Shown one piece after another: positions 1 to 6,354 of a stretch of DNA of 7,147 bases (within the stretch, counting starts at the first letter, position 1; the number at the start of each line of letters is the position of its first letter). Source of the DNA: a bacterium. Lineage in GTDB: Bacteria; Krumholzibacteriota; Krumholzibacteriia; LZORAL124-64-63. The translations under genes were made by a program, and so were the position numbers. The stretch is taken from positions 1-7,147 of the forward strand of contig JAUVBS010000104.1 of assembly GCA_030591105.1 (NCBI GenBank). The letters are read 5' to 3'. The notes below the pieces were generated by a model, which was not told where the DNA came from, made no database searches, and was given only the letters and a program-made list of their open reading frames with translations.

Positions 1-30
1 GAGCATGACCGCGGTGAGCGTCGCCAGTTA
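1..30 (-). other. In-frame TAA stop with the open frame continuing to the window edge
   Basis: Read on the minus strand, the sensor frame ends ..DSLATLSSC, then TAA at 30-28, then L-A-T-L-T-A-V-M-L to base 1. The residues after the stop are hydrophobic and fit the second membrane helix expected after a periplasmic sensor domain. The LATL motif appears on both sides of the stop, 24 bases apart, with only two differences in 12 bases. This suggests, but does not prove, that the stop interrupts a longer gene reaching past the left edge. Confidence 0.4.
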
Positions 31-597
31 GCAGCTGCTCAGCGTGGCCAGCGAGTCGAAGAAGTCAGCGTTGCACACGACGGTCAGCACGCCGGCCACG
101 TCGCCTTCGCTGGTGAAAACCGGTGCATGGGCCGATTTCTGGTATAGCCGCTCGCGGCGGTAGAGGTGCGAGACCGACGGAAAACCGGCCACTGCCTGCT
201 GAACGGAACCTTGGTCGAGTTGCCAGAAAACGTTTTCTTCACCACGCGCCAGACGCCCTGACGCCGAGATGAGCACCTGACCGAACGGATCACAGAGAGT
301 GACCTCCGCCAATCCATTGCGCTGACGGATCTCCTCCAGGCGGAAACTCAACCAGAGAAATTCAGTAGTCTCCTCGGTGTCGAAGCCCCAGGTCTGGACC
401 GCGTCGCCGTCCTCGATGAGCAGGGCACTGGTGGTCGCCACCGCGAGCAGACGATCGCCGAGCGCCGCTTCGAGTCGGGTGCGGGAGGCCTGATAGAACC
501 AGAACAGGGCGCCCGCGACCGCCGCGAGGATGGCCAGATAGGCCAGCAAGCCACCGCCGAACCAGCGCCGCCGCGTGGTCACTCCGCTGCCACTCAC
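28..597 (-). CDS. Membrane-anchored sensor domain protein, probably the N-terminal part of a sensor kinase, ended by an early stop
   Basis: The frame gives 189 residues. Arg-rich residues 9-11 precede a hydrophobic helix at about 13-35. A region of about 140 residues follows (36-180) that reads like a periplasmic dCache/PAS-type sensing domain, including 'VTLCDPFGQVLISASGR' and 'APVFTSEGDVAGVLTVVCNADFF'. In two-component sensors such a domain is normally followed by a second helix and then HAMP/kinase modules. Here the frame ends in TAA just where that helix should start. The start is GTG inside the end of lipA (4-base GTGA overlap), with no good Shine-Dalgarno sequence of its own, so translation probably depends on lipA. 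What is sensed is unknown. It may be a genuine short membrane protein, a broken sensor kinase, or a longer gene with a sequence error. The sensor-like fold is inferred from sequence style only, and no kinase domain is visible. Confidence 0.6.
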   Translation of the reverse strand: MSGSGVTTRRRWFGGGLLAYLAILAAVAGALFWFYQASRTRLEAALGDRLLAVATTSALLIEDGDAVQTWGFDTEETTEFLWLSFRLEEIRQRNGLAEVTLCDPFGQVLISASGRLARGEENVFWQLDQGSVQQAVAGFPSVSHLYRRERLYQKSAHAPVFTSEGDVAGVLTVVCNADFFDSLATLSSC

Positions 598-1556
598 GGC
601 TGGCGGCTGTCAGCCGCGTCGGGTTGTGGCAGCTCCACCGTGTCGTAGCTGCGCCGTGGAAAATCGGCCATGGCCTCGGACTGCTGGCGGGCGTGGTAGC
701 TCGAACGCACCAGCGGGCCAGCTTCAACCCAGGCCAGCCCCAGATCACGGCCAACCGTGGCCAGCGCCGCAAACTGTTCCGGCGTGTAGAAACGATCCAC
801 CGGGTGGTGGCGATCGCTCGGCTGCAGGTACTGGCCGATGGTCATCACCTCGACTCCGTGGGCGATCGCATCGCGTAGCAGTGCGATGATTTCATCGTGG
901 GTCTCGCCCACACCAACCATGATGCCGCTCTTGACCATCGGCGCGCGGCCGTGAGCGTCCGCCCAGCGCCGCGTTCTCTGCAAAAGCTGTAGCGAGCGTT
1001 GGTAATCGGCCTGCGGCCGGAGGACCGGGTAAAGACGCGGTACGGTCTCGAGATTGTGGTTCAATACGTTGGGCCGGACCGCGAGGACTGTCTCGAGGGC
1101 CGCCTGGTCACCGCGAAAATCGGGGATCAACACCTCGACTCCGCAGCCCGCAGCCCCATCGGTTATCGCCGTAATGGTCGCCGCGAAGTGTGCTGCGCCA
1201 CCATCCGGCAGATCGTCCCGATTCACCGAGGTCACCACCGCGAATTTCAGGCCGAGATGGTTGACCGCCTCGGCGACACGTCGTGGCTCATCCTCTTTGA
1301 GCGGCGCGACCCGGCCGCCGGGAATATTGCAGAAAGTGCAGTGGCGGGTGCAGGTCGGTCCCATCAACAGGAAGGTCGCCGTCCGACTGGCGAAGCACTC
1401 GCCGCGGTTGGGACAGTTCGCTTCCTCGCACACGGTGTCGAGGTTGGCGCTACGCAACAACCGCTTGACCTCGTTGTAAACCGGCCCGCCCTGACGCTTC
1501 ATACGTAGCCAGGACGGCTTGCGGAGCTGCTCGGGCAGGTTGTCGTGCGTGCTCAA
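594..1556 (-). CDS. lipA: Lipoyl synthase LipA (radical SAM)
   Basis: LipA inserts two sulfur atoms at C6 and C8 of protein-bound octanoyl groups, making the lipoyl cofactor of 2-oxoacid dehydrogenases and the glycine cleavage system. With the TTG start chosen here the protein has 320 residues, normal for the family. The auxiliary 4Fe-4S cluster motif CX4CX5C is present (C43, C48, C54), followed by the radical-SAM motif CX3CX2C (C69, C73, C76). The C-terminal RSSY motif that ligates the auxiliary cluster is at 284-287, so all known key residues are in place. I chose TTG (1556-1554) because AAGGTGA (1568-1562) lies 5 bases upstream; the alternative GTG at 1565-1563 lies inside that Shine-Dalgarno sequence. 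The gene lies 76 bp downstream of the metallo-hydrolase on the same strand, and its 3' end overlaps the sensor gene. No lipB or lplA is visible, so the octanoyl/lipoate source must be elsewhere. Confidence 0.97.
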   Translation of the reverse strand: MSTHDNLPEQLRKPSWLRMKRQGGPVYNEVKRLLRSANLDTVCEEANCPNRGECFASRTATFLLMGPTCTRHCTFCNIPGGRVAPLKEDEPRRVAEAVNHLGLKFAVVTSVNRDDLPDGGAAHFAATITAITDGAAGCGVEVLIPDFRGDQAALETVLAVRPNVLNHNLETVPRLYPVLRPQADYQRSLQLLQRTRRWADAHGRAPMVKSGIMVGVGETHDEIIALLRDAIAHGVEVMTIGQYLQPSDRHHPVDRFYTPEQFAALATVGRDLGLAWVEAGPLVRSSYHARQQSEAMADFPRRSYDTVELPQPDAADSRQP

Positions 1557-1561
1557 CGGTG

Positions 1562-1568
1562 TCACCTT
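1562..1568 (-). promoter_or_regulatory. Ribosome binding site that decides the lipA start
   Basis: On the minus strand AAGGTGA matches the anti-Shine-Dalgarno complement well and sits 5 bases before the TTG at 1556. The in-frame GTG at 1565 overlaps it and would have no usable spacing, so TTG is the better start. Confidence 0.65.
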
Positions 1569-1632
1569 CTGACCCGGTTACCGCGGTGATCGGCGCCGTG
1601 ACCGTCGCGATCGCCCGTGGACGGTCGCGGGC

Positions 1633-2484
1633 TCAGCGCTCCGCGAGGGCGAACGATTCGGCAATCTCGAAGCGGCCGTCAGCGAACGTCACCGTCGCCG
1701 CTTCGACGGTCGGATCGTGCTCGAAGACAAGGATGAATCGCTCCTCGACCGCGCGGCTCAGAAACTGTTTCTTTTCGTCGAGGGTCAGCAGCGGATTGAG
1801 GTCGAAACCCATGATCCACGGCACATGCACCTGACTCGCGAACGGAATCAGATCGCCGCAGTAGACCACGACGCCGTCTGGAGTGTGAAATTCCACCATT
1901 TGCTGCCCCGGAGTATGGCCGTGGATCGGCGTGACCCGGACGCCGGGAGCGATCTCCTGCTGGCCGTCGATCAGTCGTAGCTGCCCGTCCTTGGCCAGGA
2001 GGTCGAAGTCGTCACTGCGGAAACTGGCCCGGTCGCGTTCTGTCGGTTGTTGTGCCCAGCTCAGTTGTTGACGCTGGACCCAGTGACGCGCGCGGGCAAA
2101 GGTCGGAACCAACCGATCCGAGCCGTGCTTCACCGCTCCCCCGGCGTGGTCGAAATGCAGATGGGTCAAGATCACGTCGGTGACCGAATCGGCCGTGATC
2201 CCGGCTTCGGCCAGTTCGGCCACCAGCTGGTTGGGCCGTCTCTGCATGACGAATATCTTTCGCTGCTTGTCTTCCCACCGGTCCCCGATACCGGTGTCGA
2301 CGAGGATACGGCGGTCGCCGTGATCGACCAACAGACAGCGCAGGCAGAGCTGAATGCGGTTGGCATCGTCGGCCGGATGATGCTTCTCCCACAATACGCG
2401 GGGCACGACCCCGAACATCGACCCGCCGTCGAGCTTGAACAGGCCGTCGTTGAACACGCGGAAGCGCCAGTCACCCAGATTCAT
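1633..2484 (-). CDS. MBL-fold metallo-hydrolase
   Basis: This is a 283-residue cytoplasmic protein of the metallo-beta-lactamase superfamily with a complete dinuclear metal site. It has HLHFDH at 108-113 (H108, H110, D112, H113), a histidine in GHTPG (H190), the bridging aspartate in YCGDLIP (D211), and a late histidine in FEHDP (H256). An upstream 'ILVDTGIGD' strand (60-68) is also typical. Its overall layout resembles the lactonase-like or general hydrolase branch (as in AHL lactonase/YtnP-like proteins), but the substrate cannot be read from the sequence. The ATG start is supported by GGGAG at 2495-2491, 6 bases upstream. There is no signal peptide. It is the first gene of the minus-strand run towards lipA and diverges from sfsA. 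A role in lipoate metabolism is not implied by anything seen here beyond proximity. Confidence 0.88.
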   Translation of the reverse strand: MNLGDWRFRVFNDGLFKLDGGSMFGVVPRVLWEKHHPADDANRIQLCLRCLLVDHGDRRILVDTGIGDRWEDKQRKIFVMQRRPNQLVAELAEAGITADSVTDVILTHLHFDHAGGAVKHGSDRLVPTFARARHWVQRQQLSWAQQPTERDRASFRSDDFDLLAKDGQLRLIDGQQEIAPGVRVTPIHGHTPGQQMVEFHTPDGVVVYCGDLIPFASQVHVPWIMGFDLNPLLTLDEKKQFLSRAVEERFILVFEHDPTVEAATVTFADGRFEIAESFALAER

Positions 2485-2681
2485 GCCGATCTCCCGTGTT
2501 ACCTAGTCTTCGTGGCAGCCGCTGCTGACAAGGAAGCGCGACGCCGAGTCGTACGCCAATCGACGCTGCCGATGGCCAGGCAAGCTTAAGCTGTCCGCGC
2601 GGATCGGGCAACGCCGCAGGTAACCCGGCCACAGCTATCGACGTGCTGGCGTCCACACCGCCGCCAGCCCATCTTGGCACC

Positions 2682-2689
2682 GGAGGTGA
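2682..2689 (+). promoter_or_regulatory. Strong ribosome binding site for sfsA
   Basis: GGAGGTGA is a near-perfect Shine-Dalgarno sequence, 4 bases before GTG 2694 (7 bases from the GGAGG core). It favours this start over the in-frame GTG at 2643. Confidence 0.8.
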
Positions 2690-2693
2690 TACG

Positions 2694-3446
2694 GTGCGAT
2701 TCGACCGGCCCCTGGTCGCAGGACGATTCCTGCGCCGCGAAAAACGTTTCCTCGTCCATGCCGAGCTAACCGACGGCCGTCGGGTCGTTGCCCATACCAA
2801 CAACACCGGCAGTATGAAAGGGTGCCTCGCACCGGGCCACCGCCTCTGGCTCAGTCCGGCGGCCAATCCCGCCCGCAAGCTCCAGTGGACGCTGGAGATC
2901 GTCGAGGCGCCGTCGGCCCGGCCGACAGGTCGCCGGCAGGGCCCGATCAAGGTCGGTGTCAATACTTTGCTGGCCAACCGGCTCGTACGTGAAGCGATGG
3001 AAAACGGCGTGATCGGCGAACTGTCGGGCTACCATCATCTGAGGTCGGAGGTCCAGATAAGTGGGTCCCGATCGCGGATCGACTTCGCTCTGGAGACCGA
3101 ACACAGAACCGGTGCCGCCACCGCGGCACAGACGTGGGTCGAAGTCAAAAACGTTTCGTTGGTCGAAGCGGGACGGGGGTTGTTTCCCGACGCCCCTACC
3201 GAACGCGGCCGGCGGCACCTGACGGCGTTGGCCGAACGTGCGGCGGCCGGCGATCGGGCGGTGCTGGTATTCTGTATCCAGCGCGGTGATGCGCAAAGCA
3301 TGGCGCCCGCCGACGGCATCGATCCCCACTACGGACGTTTACTACGCGAAGTCGCCGCGGCGGGGGTCGAGGTTCTGCCTTACCGAGCACGCGTGACGCT
3401 CGGCAGCATCGTCTTGCGGGATCGGCTGCCGCTCGTGCTGGATTGA
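2694..3446 (+). CDS. sfsA: SfsA family protein (sugar fermentation stimulation protein homologue)
   Basis: This protein has 250 residues; E. coli SfsA has 234. The N-terminal OB-like part carries AHTNNTGSMKG (33-43), matching the family's NTG motif. IKVGVNT..NRLV (85-98) comes next, then the PD-(D/E)XK nuclease-like core: E119, D130 (SRIDF) and E150-V-K152 (WVEVKNVSLVE). The typical FPDAPTERGRRHL follows at 164-176, and the end contains a DPHYGRLL..GVEVLPY stretch. SfsA was named for enhancing maltose fermentation in E. coli; the fold suggests nucleic acid binding or cleavage, but its biochemical role is unsettled. GTG at 2694 is preferred because GGAGGTGA (2682-2689) lies just before it. An upstream in-frame GTG at 2643 would add 17 residues lacking family character and has no ribosome site. 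The gene diverges from the metallo-hydrolase and converges on the glycosyltransferase. Confidence 0.94.
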   Translation: MRFDRPLVAGRFLRREKRFLVHAELTDGRRVVAHTNNTGSMKGCLAPGHRLWLSPAANPARKLQWTLEIVEAPSARPTGRRQGPIKVGVNTLLANRLVREAMENGVIGELSGYHHLRSEVQISGSRSRIDFALETEHRTGAATAAQTWVEVKNVSLVEAGRGLFPDAPTERGRRHLTALAERAAAGDRAVLVFCIQRGDAQSMAPADGIDPHYGRLLREVAAAGVEVLPYRARVTLGSIVLRDRLPLVLD

Positions 3447-3454
3447 AACGAGGG

Positions 3455-4567
3455 CTAAACTGGCAGAGCCGTACCGTCAAGCACGCTGCGGTAGACCGCC
3501 TCGGTACGGGCGAGCATGTGAGTGAGCGAGAAGACTCTCTCGACGCGTTCTCGCGCGCGGTGACCGATGACGCGGCGTAACTCCGGCTGGCGCAACAGGT
3601 CGTCCAGACGCGCCGCGAGTGCAGACGGGTCGTCCGGCGCGACGAGATAGCCGTCCACACCGTCGGTAATGATCTCCGGGCTACCGCCGCTGGCCGTGGC
3701 GACGACCGGGTGCCGGTTGGCCATGCCCTCGAGGGTCACCAGCCCGAACGGCTCGGCTTCCGAGGCGACTACCTGGACGTCGAAATCGGCGCTGGCTCGC
3801 TCCGCATCGTCGACATAACCGAAGAAGTGGACGTACCTTTGCAGACCGAGATCGCCTGCACGTTGGCGTAGAAACGACTCGTAACTACCGCCGCGCGGAT
3901 CATCCCCCAGGATGAAGATACGAAGCCGATCCCAGCCGTCGTGGACCAGCAACTGGCCCGCTGCCAACAGCGTTTCGATACCCTTGGTCGGACAGAGGCG
4001 GCCGACGAAACCGACGACCAAGGTTTGCGAATCGAGGCCGAGGCTGTCACGCAGACCGTCGCGTTCGGGCAGCGAACGGGCCGTGTCGACTCCGTTGTAG
4101 ATCGTGATCACGCGGGCTGGATCGACAACCCGTGATCTCAAAATGCCGTCGTGGACGGCATCGCTGACGGCGATCATCGCGCCGATACGGCGCAGAAATG
4201 GGCGTTTCAAACGCGGTTTGGAGAACGGTTGAAGTTGATGACGGGAACCGACGTTACCGATGGGCAGGGTGGCCGTTGCGAGCGCGGCGATGTAGTGGTC
4301 GCGGGGTGTGTGAGTATGCAGGATCTGCACCTGCTCGCGGCGTAACCAGCGCCACAACCGCACCATACCCACCGGTTCGTACCAATCGACCAGCGGCAAT
4401 CGGTACACCGGTACATCGTTGGCGGTGAGCTGGCGAGCCAGCGCGCTATCGGGACGGACGACGCACTGGACGTCGTGGCCCCGCGCGCGCATGCCGGCAG
4501 CCAGGTTACAGAGGTGAACTTCACCACCATAATACTCCGTTTGCGTGCTCAGATAAGCGATCTTCAT
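3455..4567 (-). CDS. GT4-type (GT-B fold) glycosyltransferase
   Basis: This is a 370-residue retaining glycosyltransferase of the group 1/GT4 kind, which transfers a sugar from a nucleotide-sugar donor to a glycan or lipid acceptor at the cytoplasmic face. The N-terminal Rossmann half starts at once with MKIAYLSTQTEYYGGE, where the glycine-rich loop at 14-15 is typical. HTHTPRDHY lies at 84-92 and IYNGVD at 156-161. The C-terminal half has VGFVGRLCPTKG (185-196), whose R190 and K195 are the usual donor phosphate contacts, and the EX7E motif E272-E280 within AEPFGLVTLE. There is no membrane helix. The ATG start is supported by the N-terminal motif, although no clear Shine-Dalgarno sequence precedes it. 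It stands alone here, not in a polysaccharide cluster, so donor and acceptor are unknown. A lipopolysaccharide or exopolysaccharide role is only a guess from the family. Confidence 0.93.
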   Translation of the reverse strand: MKIAYLSTQTEYYGGEVHLCNLAAGMRARGHDVQCVVRPDSALARQLTANDVPVYRLPLVDWYEPVGMVRLWRWLRREQVQILHTHTPRDHYIAALATATLPIGNVGSRHQLQPFSKPRLKRPFLRRIGAMIAVSDAVHDGILRSRVVDPARVITIYNGVDTARSLPERDGLRDSLGLDSQTLVVGFVGRLCPTKGIETLLAAGQLLVHDGWDRLRIFILGDDPRGGSYESFLRQRAGDLGLQRYVHFFGYVDDAERASADFDVQVVASEAEPFGLVTLEGMANRHPVVATASGGSPEIITDGVDGYLVAPDDPSALAARLDDLLRQPELRRVIGHRARERVERVFSLTHMLARTEAVYRSVLDGTALPV

Positions 4568-4610
4568 CGTGTGGAGCGCGGAATCATCGGCCCGCGCCGG
4601 CCGGACAGCG

Positions 4611-4639
4611 TTGACAGTTTTTCAATATTAGCCTAGCTT
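4611..4639 (+). promoter_or_regulatory. Candidate sigma-70-type promoter for the antiporter operon
   Basis: A perfect -35 TTGACA (4611-4616) is followed after 17 bases by TAGCTT (4634-4639), which keeps the three most important -10 positions (T1, A2, T6). It overlaps the opposing candidate promoter. Transcription would start near 4646 and leave a leader of about 115 bases before the antiporter start. Confidence 0.4.
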
Positions 4640-4653
4640 CGATCTGACTCCAA
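4625..4653 (-). promoter_or_regulatory. Candidate sigma-70-type promoter for the glycosyltransferase
   Basis: On the minus strand a -35-like TTGGAG (4653-4648) and a -10-like TAATAT (4630-4625) are separated by 17 bases. The -10 matches consensus at four of six positions and the -35 at three. Transcription would begin about 50 bases before the gene. It lies in an AT-rich island in otherwise GC-rich DNA. Prediction by eye only. Confidence 0.35.
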
Positions 4654-4762
4654 CCGGTAAGAACGCCGGTTTTGTCTTGGTGGCTGGATCGAGCCTTTTG
4701 CTGCCGCGCCACACACTCGCGGGCCGCGGCGAGACAATTTCGTTTTGCCGAATGGAGACGCC
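4640..4762 (+). other. Structured 5' leader of the antiporter operon
   Basis: This stretch contains no convincing gene but has three small inverted repeats. AACCGG/CCGGTT (4652-4657 with 4666-4671) is followed by TTTGTCTT. GGCT/AGCC (4682-4685 with 4692-4695) is followed by CTTTTG. CTCGC/GCGAG (4716-4720 with 4729-4733) lies closer to the gene. The first two have short T-rich tails like weak attenuators. A ribosome site GGAG (4754-4757) sits 5 bases before TTG 4763. Whether this is a regulatory leader or chance pairing in GC-rich DNA cannot be settled by eye. Confidence 0.3.
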
Positions 4763-6343
4763 TTGGGCCCCGTACGCACCACCCTTGTTAACCGTCTCCT
4801 CTGGTTACTCTTGGGACTCGCCATCGCCATGACTGCTGCGTTACCGGTCGCCCCCGCCCTAGCCCAGCACGGACAGGAGTCAATTCCGGTCGAAGCCACC
4901 GAAACCGCCGTCCCAGACGGGACGCCGGACCACCGGCCCGCTACCGATCAAGGCCACGGCGCGGCGGCAACCCACGTCGACCCGGTGGGCCAGCTACCAC
5001 TCTGGACGATATTTCCGTTCGTGGGGATCTTGCTCTCGATCGCGCTGTTCCCACTGGTCGCGCCGCACTTCTGGCACCGCCACTTCCCCAAAGTGTCGGC
5101 ATTTTGGGCGCTGCTCTTCGCGATCCCGTTCTTGCTCTATCTCAAGTCGTCTGCAGTGGAATCGATCCTGCACATCTACCTGATCGACTACATCCCGTTC
5201 ATCATCCTGCTGTGGGCACTGTTCACCGTGGCCGGCGGCATCTACGTCGGTGGTGAGATGCGCGGTTCGCCGCGGGTCAACCTGGTGCTGCTGTTGATCG
5301 GGACCGCGCTGGCGTCGTGGATCGGCACCACCGGCGCCGCGATGGTGATGATCCGGCCGCTGCTGCGGGCCAACGCCTGGCGGGTACACAAGGTGCACGT
5401 GGTGATCTTCTTCATCTTCCTCGTGGCGAACATCGGCGGCAGCTTGACGCCGCTGGGCGACCCGCCGCTGTTCTTGGGTTTCTTGCATCAGGTCCCGTTC
5501 TTCTGGGTCACCAAAGCGCTGTTACCGCACATGTTACTGGCCGTGAGTATTCTCCTGGTCATGTTCTTCGCCATCGACACCTATTACTACCGCCGGGAAG
5601 AGTCCAAGCCCGAACCGACACCAGGCGAGCGCGGTATCTACGTCGAGGGTCTGCACAATCTGGTCTTCCTGGGCGGAATTATGGGCGCGGTGATTTTCTC
5701 CGGTGCGGTGCGACTGCAGCACGTCCCGATCTACGGCCACCTAGCGGTGGAGCTGCAGAGCTGGATCCGCGACGGCTTCTTGATCATGATGGGGCTGTTG
5801 AGTCTCTTGACCACGCGCAAGTCGATCCGCAAGCATAACGAATTCAGCTGGTTCCCCATTCAGGAAGTGGCCTATCTGTTCGCGGGCATCTTCATGACCA
5901 TCATCCCGGCACTGGCGATATTGAAGGCGGGCCCGGACGGCGCCCTCGCCGCGCTGACCAATACCGTCCACGGTGCGGTACGGTACTTCTGGGTTACGGG
6001 GTCGCTGAGCTGCTTTCTCGACACCGCGCCTACCTATCTGACCTTCTTCAACGCCGCCCTCGGTGATCTCGGTGCCGCAGAAGCCGAGGTACCGGCCATG
6101 CTTGGCTACGTCGCCGGTGTGGCGCCAAATCAGGAATTCATCCGCGATCTGACCGCCTTCAGCGTCGGCGCGGTGTTCATGGGCGCGATGACCTACATCG
6201 GGAACGCGCCCAACTTCATGGTCAAGTCGATCGCCGAGGAGAGCGGCATCCCCATGCCAAGCTTCTTCGGGTACCTGTTGCGGTGGTCGATCCCGATCCT
6301 GATTCCGGTGTTCGTGATCATCACCCTGATCTTCTTCATCTGA
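4763..6343 (+). CDS. NhaD-like sodium:proton antiporter / citrate-transporter-superfamily ion transporter
   Basis: This is a 526-residue inner-membrane transporter of the ion transporter superfamily, in the branch usually annotated as a sodium:proton antiporter. The N-terminus looks like a cleavable signal sequence (hydrophobic 12-27, APALA-Q with cleavage near 34/35). A polar, acidic, His-containing stretch follows (35-77), then about 12 membrane helices from residue 78 on. The two pseudo-symmetric re-entrant signatures are clear: NIGGSLTPLGDPPLFLGF in the first half, and LDTAPTYLTFF with TYIGNAPNFMVKS in the second. TTG 4763 is chosen because GGAG lies 5 bases before it; a TTG at 4745 lacks a ribosome site and would add six residues. 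The likely job is Na+ export coupled to proton entry, but ion specificity is inferred from family style, and an organic anion cannot be excluded. It is co-transcribed with the next gene, 11 bp downstream. Confidence 0.85.
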   Translation: MGPVRTTLVNRLLWLLLGLAIAMTAALPVAPALAQHGQESIPVEATETAVPDGTPDHRPATDQGHGAAATHVDPVGQLPLWTIFPFVGILLSIALFPLVAPHFWHRHFPKVSAFWALLFAIPFLLYLKSSAVESILHIYLIDYIPFIILLWALFTVAGGIYVGGEMRGSPRVNLVLLLIGTALASWIGTTGAAMVMIRPLLRANAWRVHKVHVVIFFIFLVANIGGSLTPLGDPPLFLGFLHQVPFFWVTKALLPHMLLAVSILLVMFFAIDTYYYRREESKPEPTPGERGIYVEGLHNLVFLGGIMGAVIFSGAVRLQHVPIYGHLAVELQSWIRDGFLIMMGLLSLLTTRKSIRKHNEFSWFPIQEVAYLFAGIFMTIIPALAILKAGPDGALAALTNTVHGAVRYFWVTGSLSCFLDTAPTYLTFFNAALGDLGAAEAEVPAMLGYVAGVAPNQEFIRDLTAFSVGAVFMGAMTYIGNAPNFMVKSIAEESGIPMPSFFGYLLRWSIPILIPVFVIITLIFFI

Positions 6344-6354
6344 GGAGTCGAACG

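Noticed and set aside
28..30. Recoding of the sensor stop as a non-standard amino acid
   Set aside because: The codon is TAA, not the TGA or TAG used for selenocysteine or pyrrolysine, and no recoding element can be seen.
1600..1626. Inverted repeat GACCGTC/GACGGTC between the metallo-hydrolase and lipA
   Set aside because: Only 7 bp of stem with a 13-base loop and no T-run on either strand, so not supportable as a terminator between the two genes.
2047..2589. 180-residue plus-strand open frame
   Set aside because: It lies antisense to the metallo-hydrolase, which has all metal-binding motifs. No family features appear in this frame, so it is a GC-driven shadow.
2471..2977. 168-residue minus-strand frame spanning the metallo-hydrolase/sfsA gap
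   Set aside because: It overlaps the 5' part of sfsA, has low-complexity Arg/Ala/Pro composition, and no ribosome site or recognisable motif.
4994..5488. 164-residue minus-strand frame very rich in Glu, Gln, Asp and Arg
   Set aside because: It is the complement of the antiporter's hydrophobic helices; charged and polar residues are what antisense of Leu/Val/Ile codons gives. No start signal.
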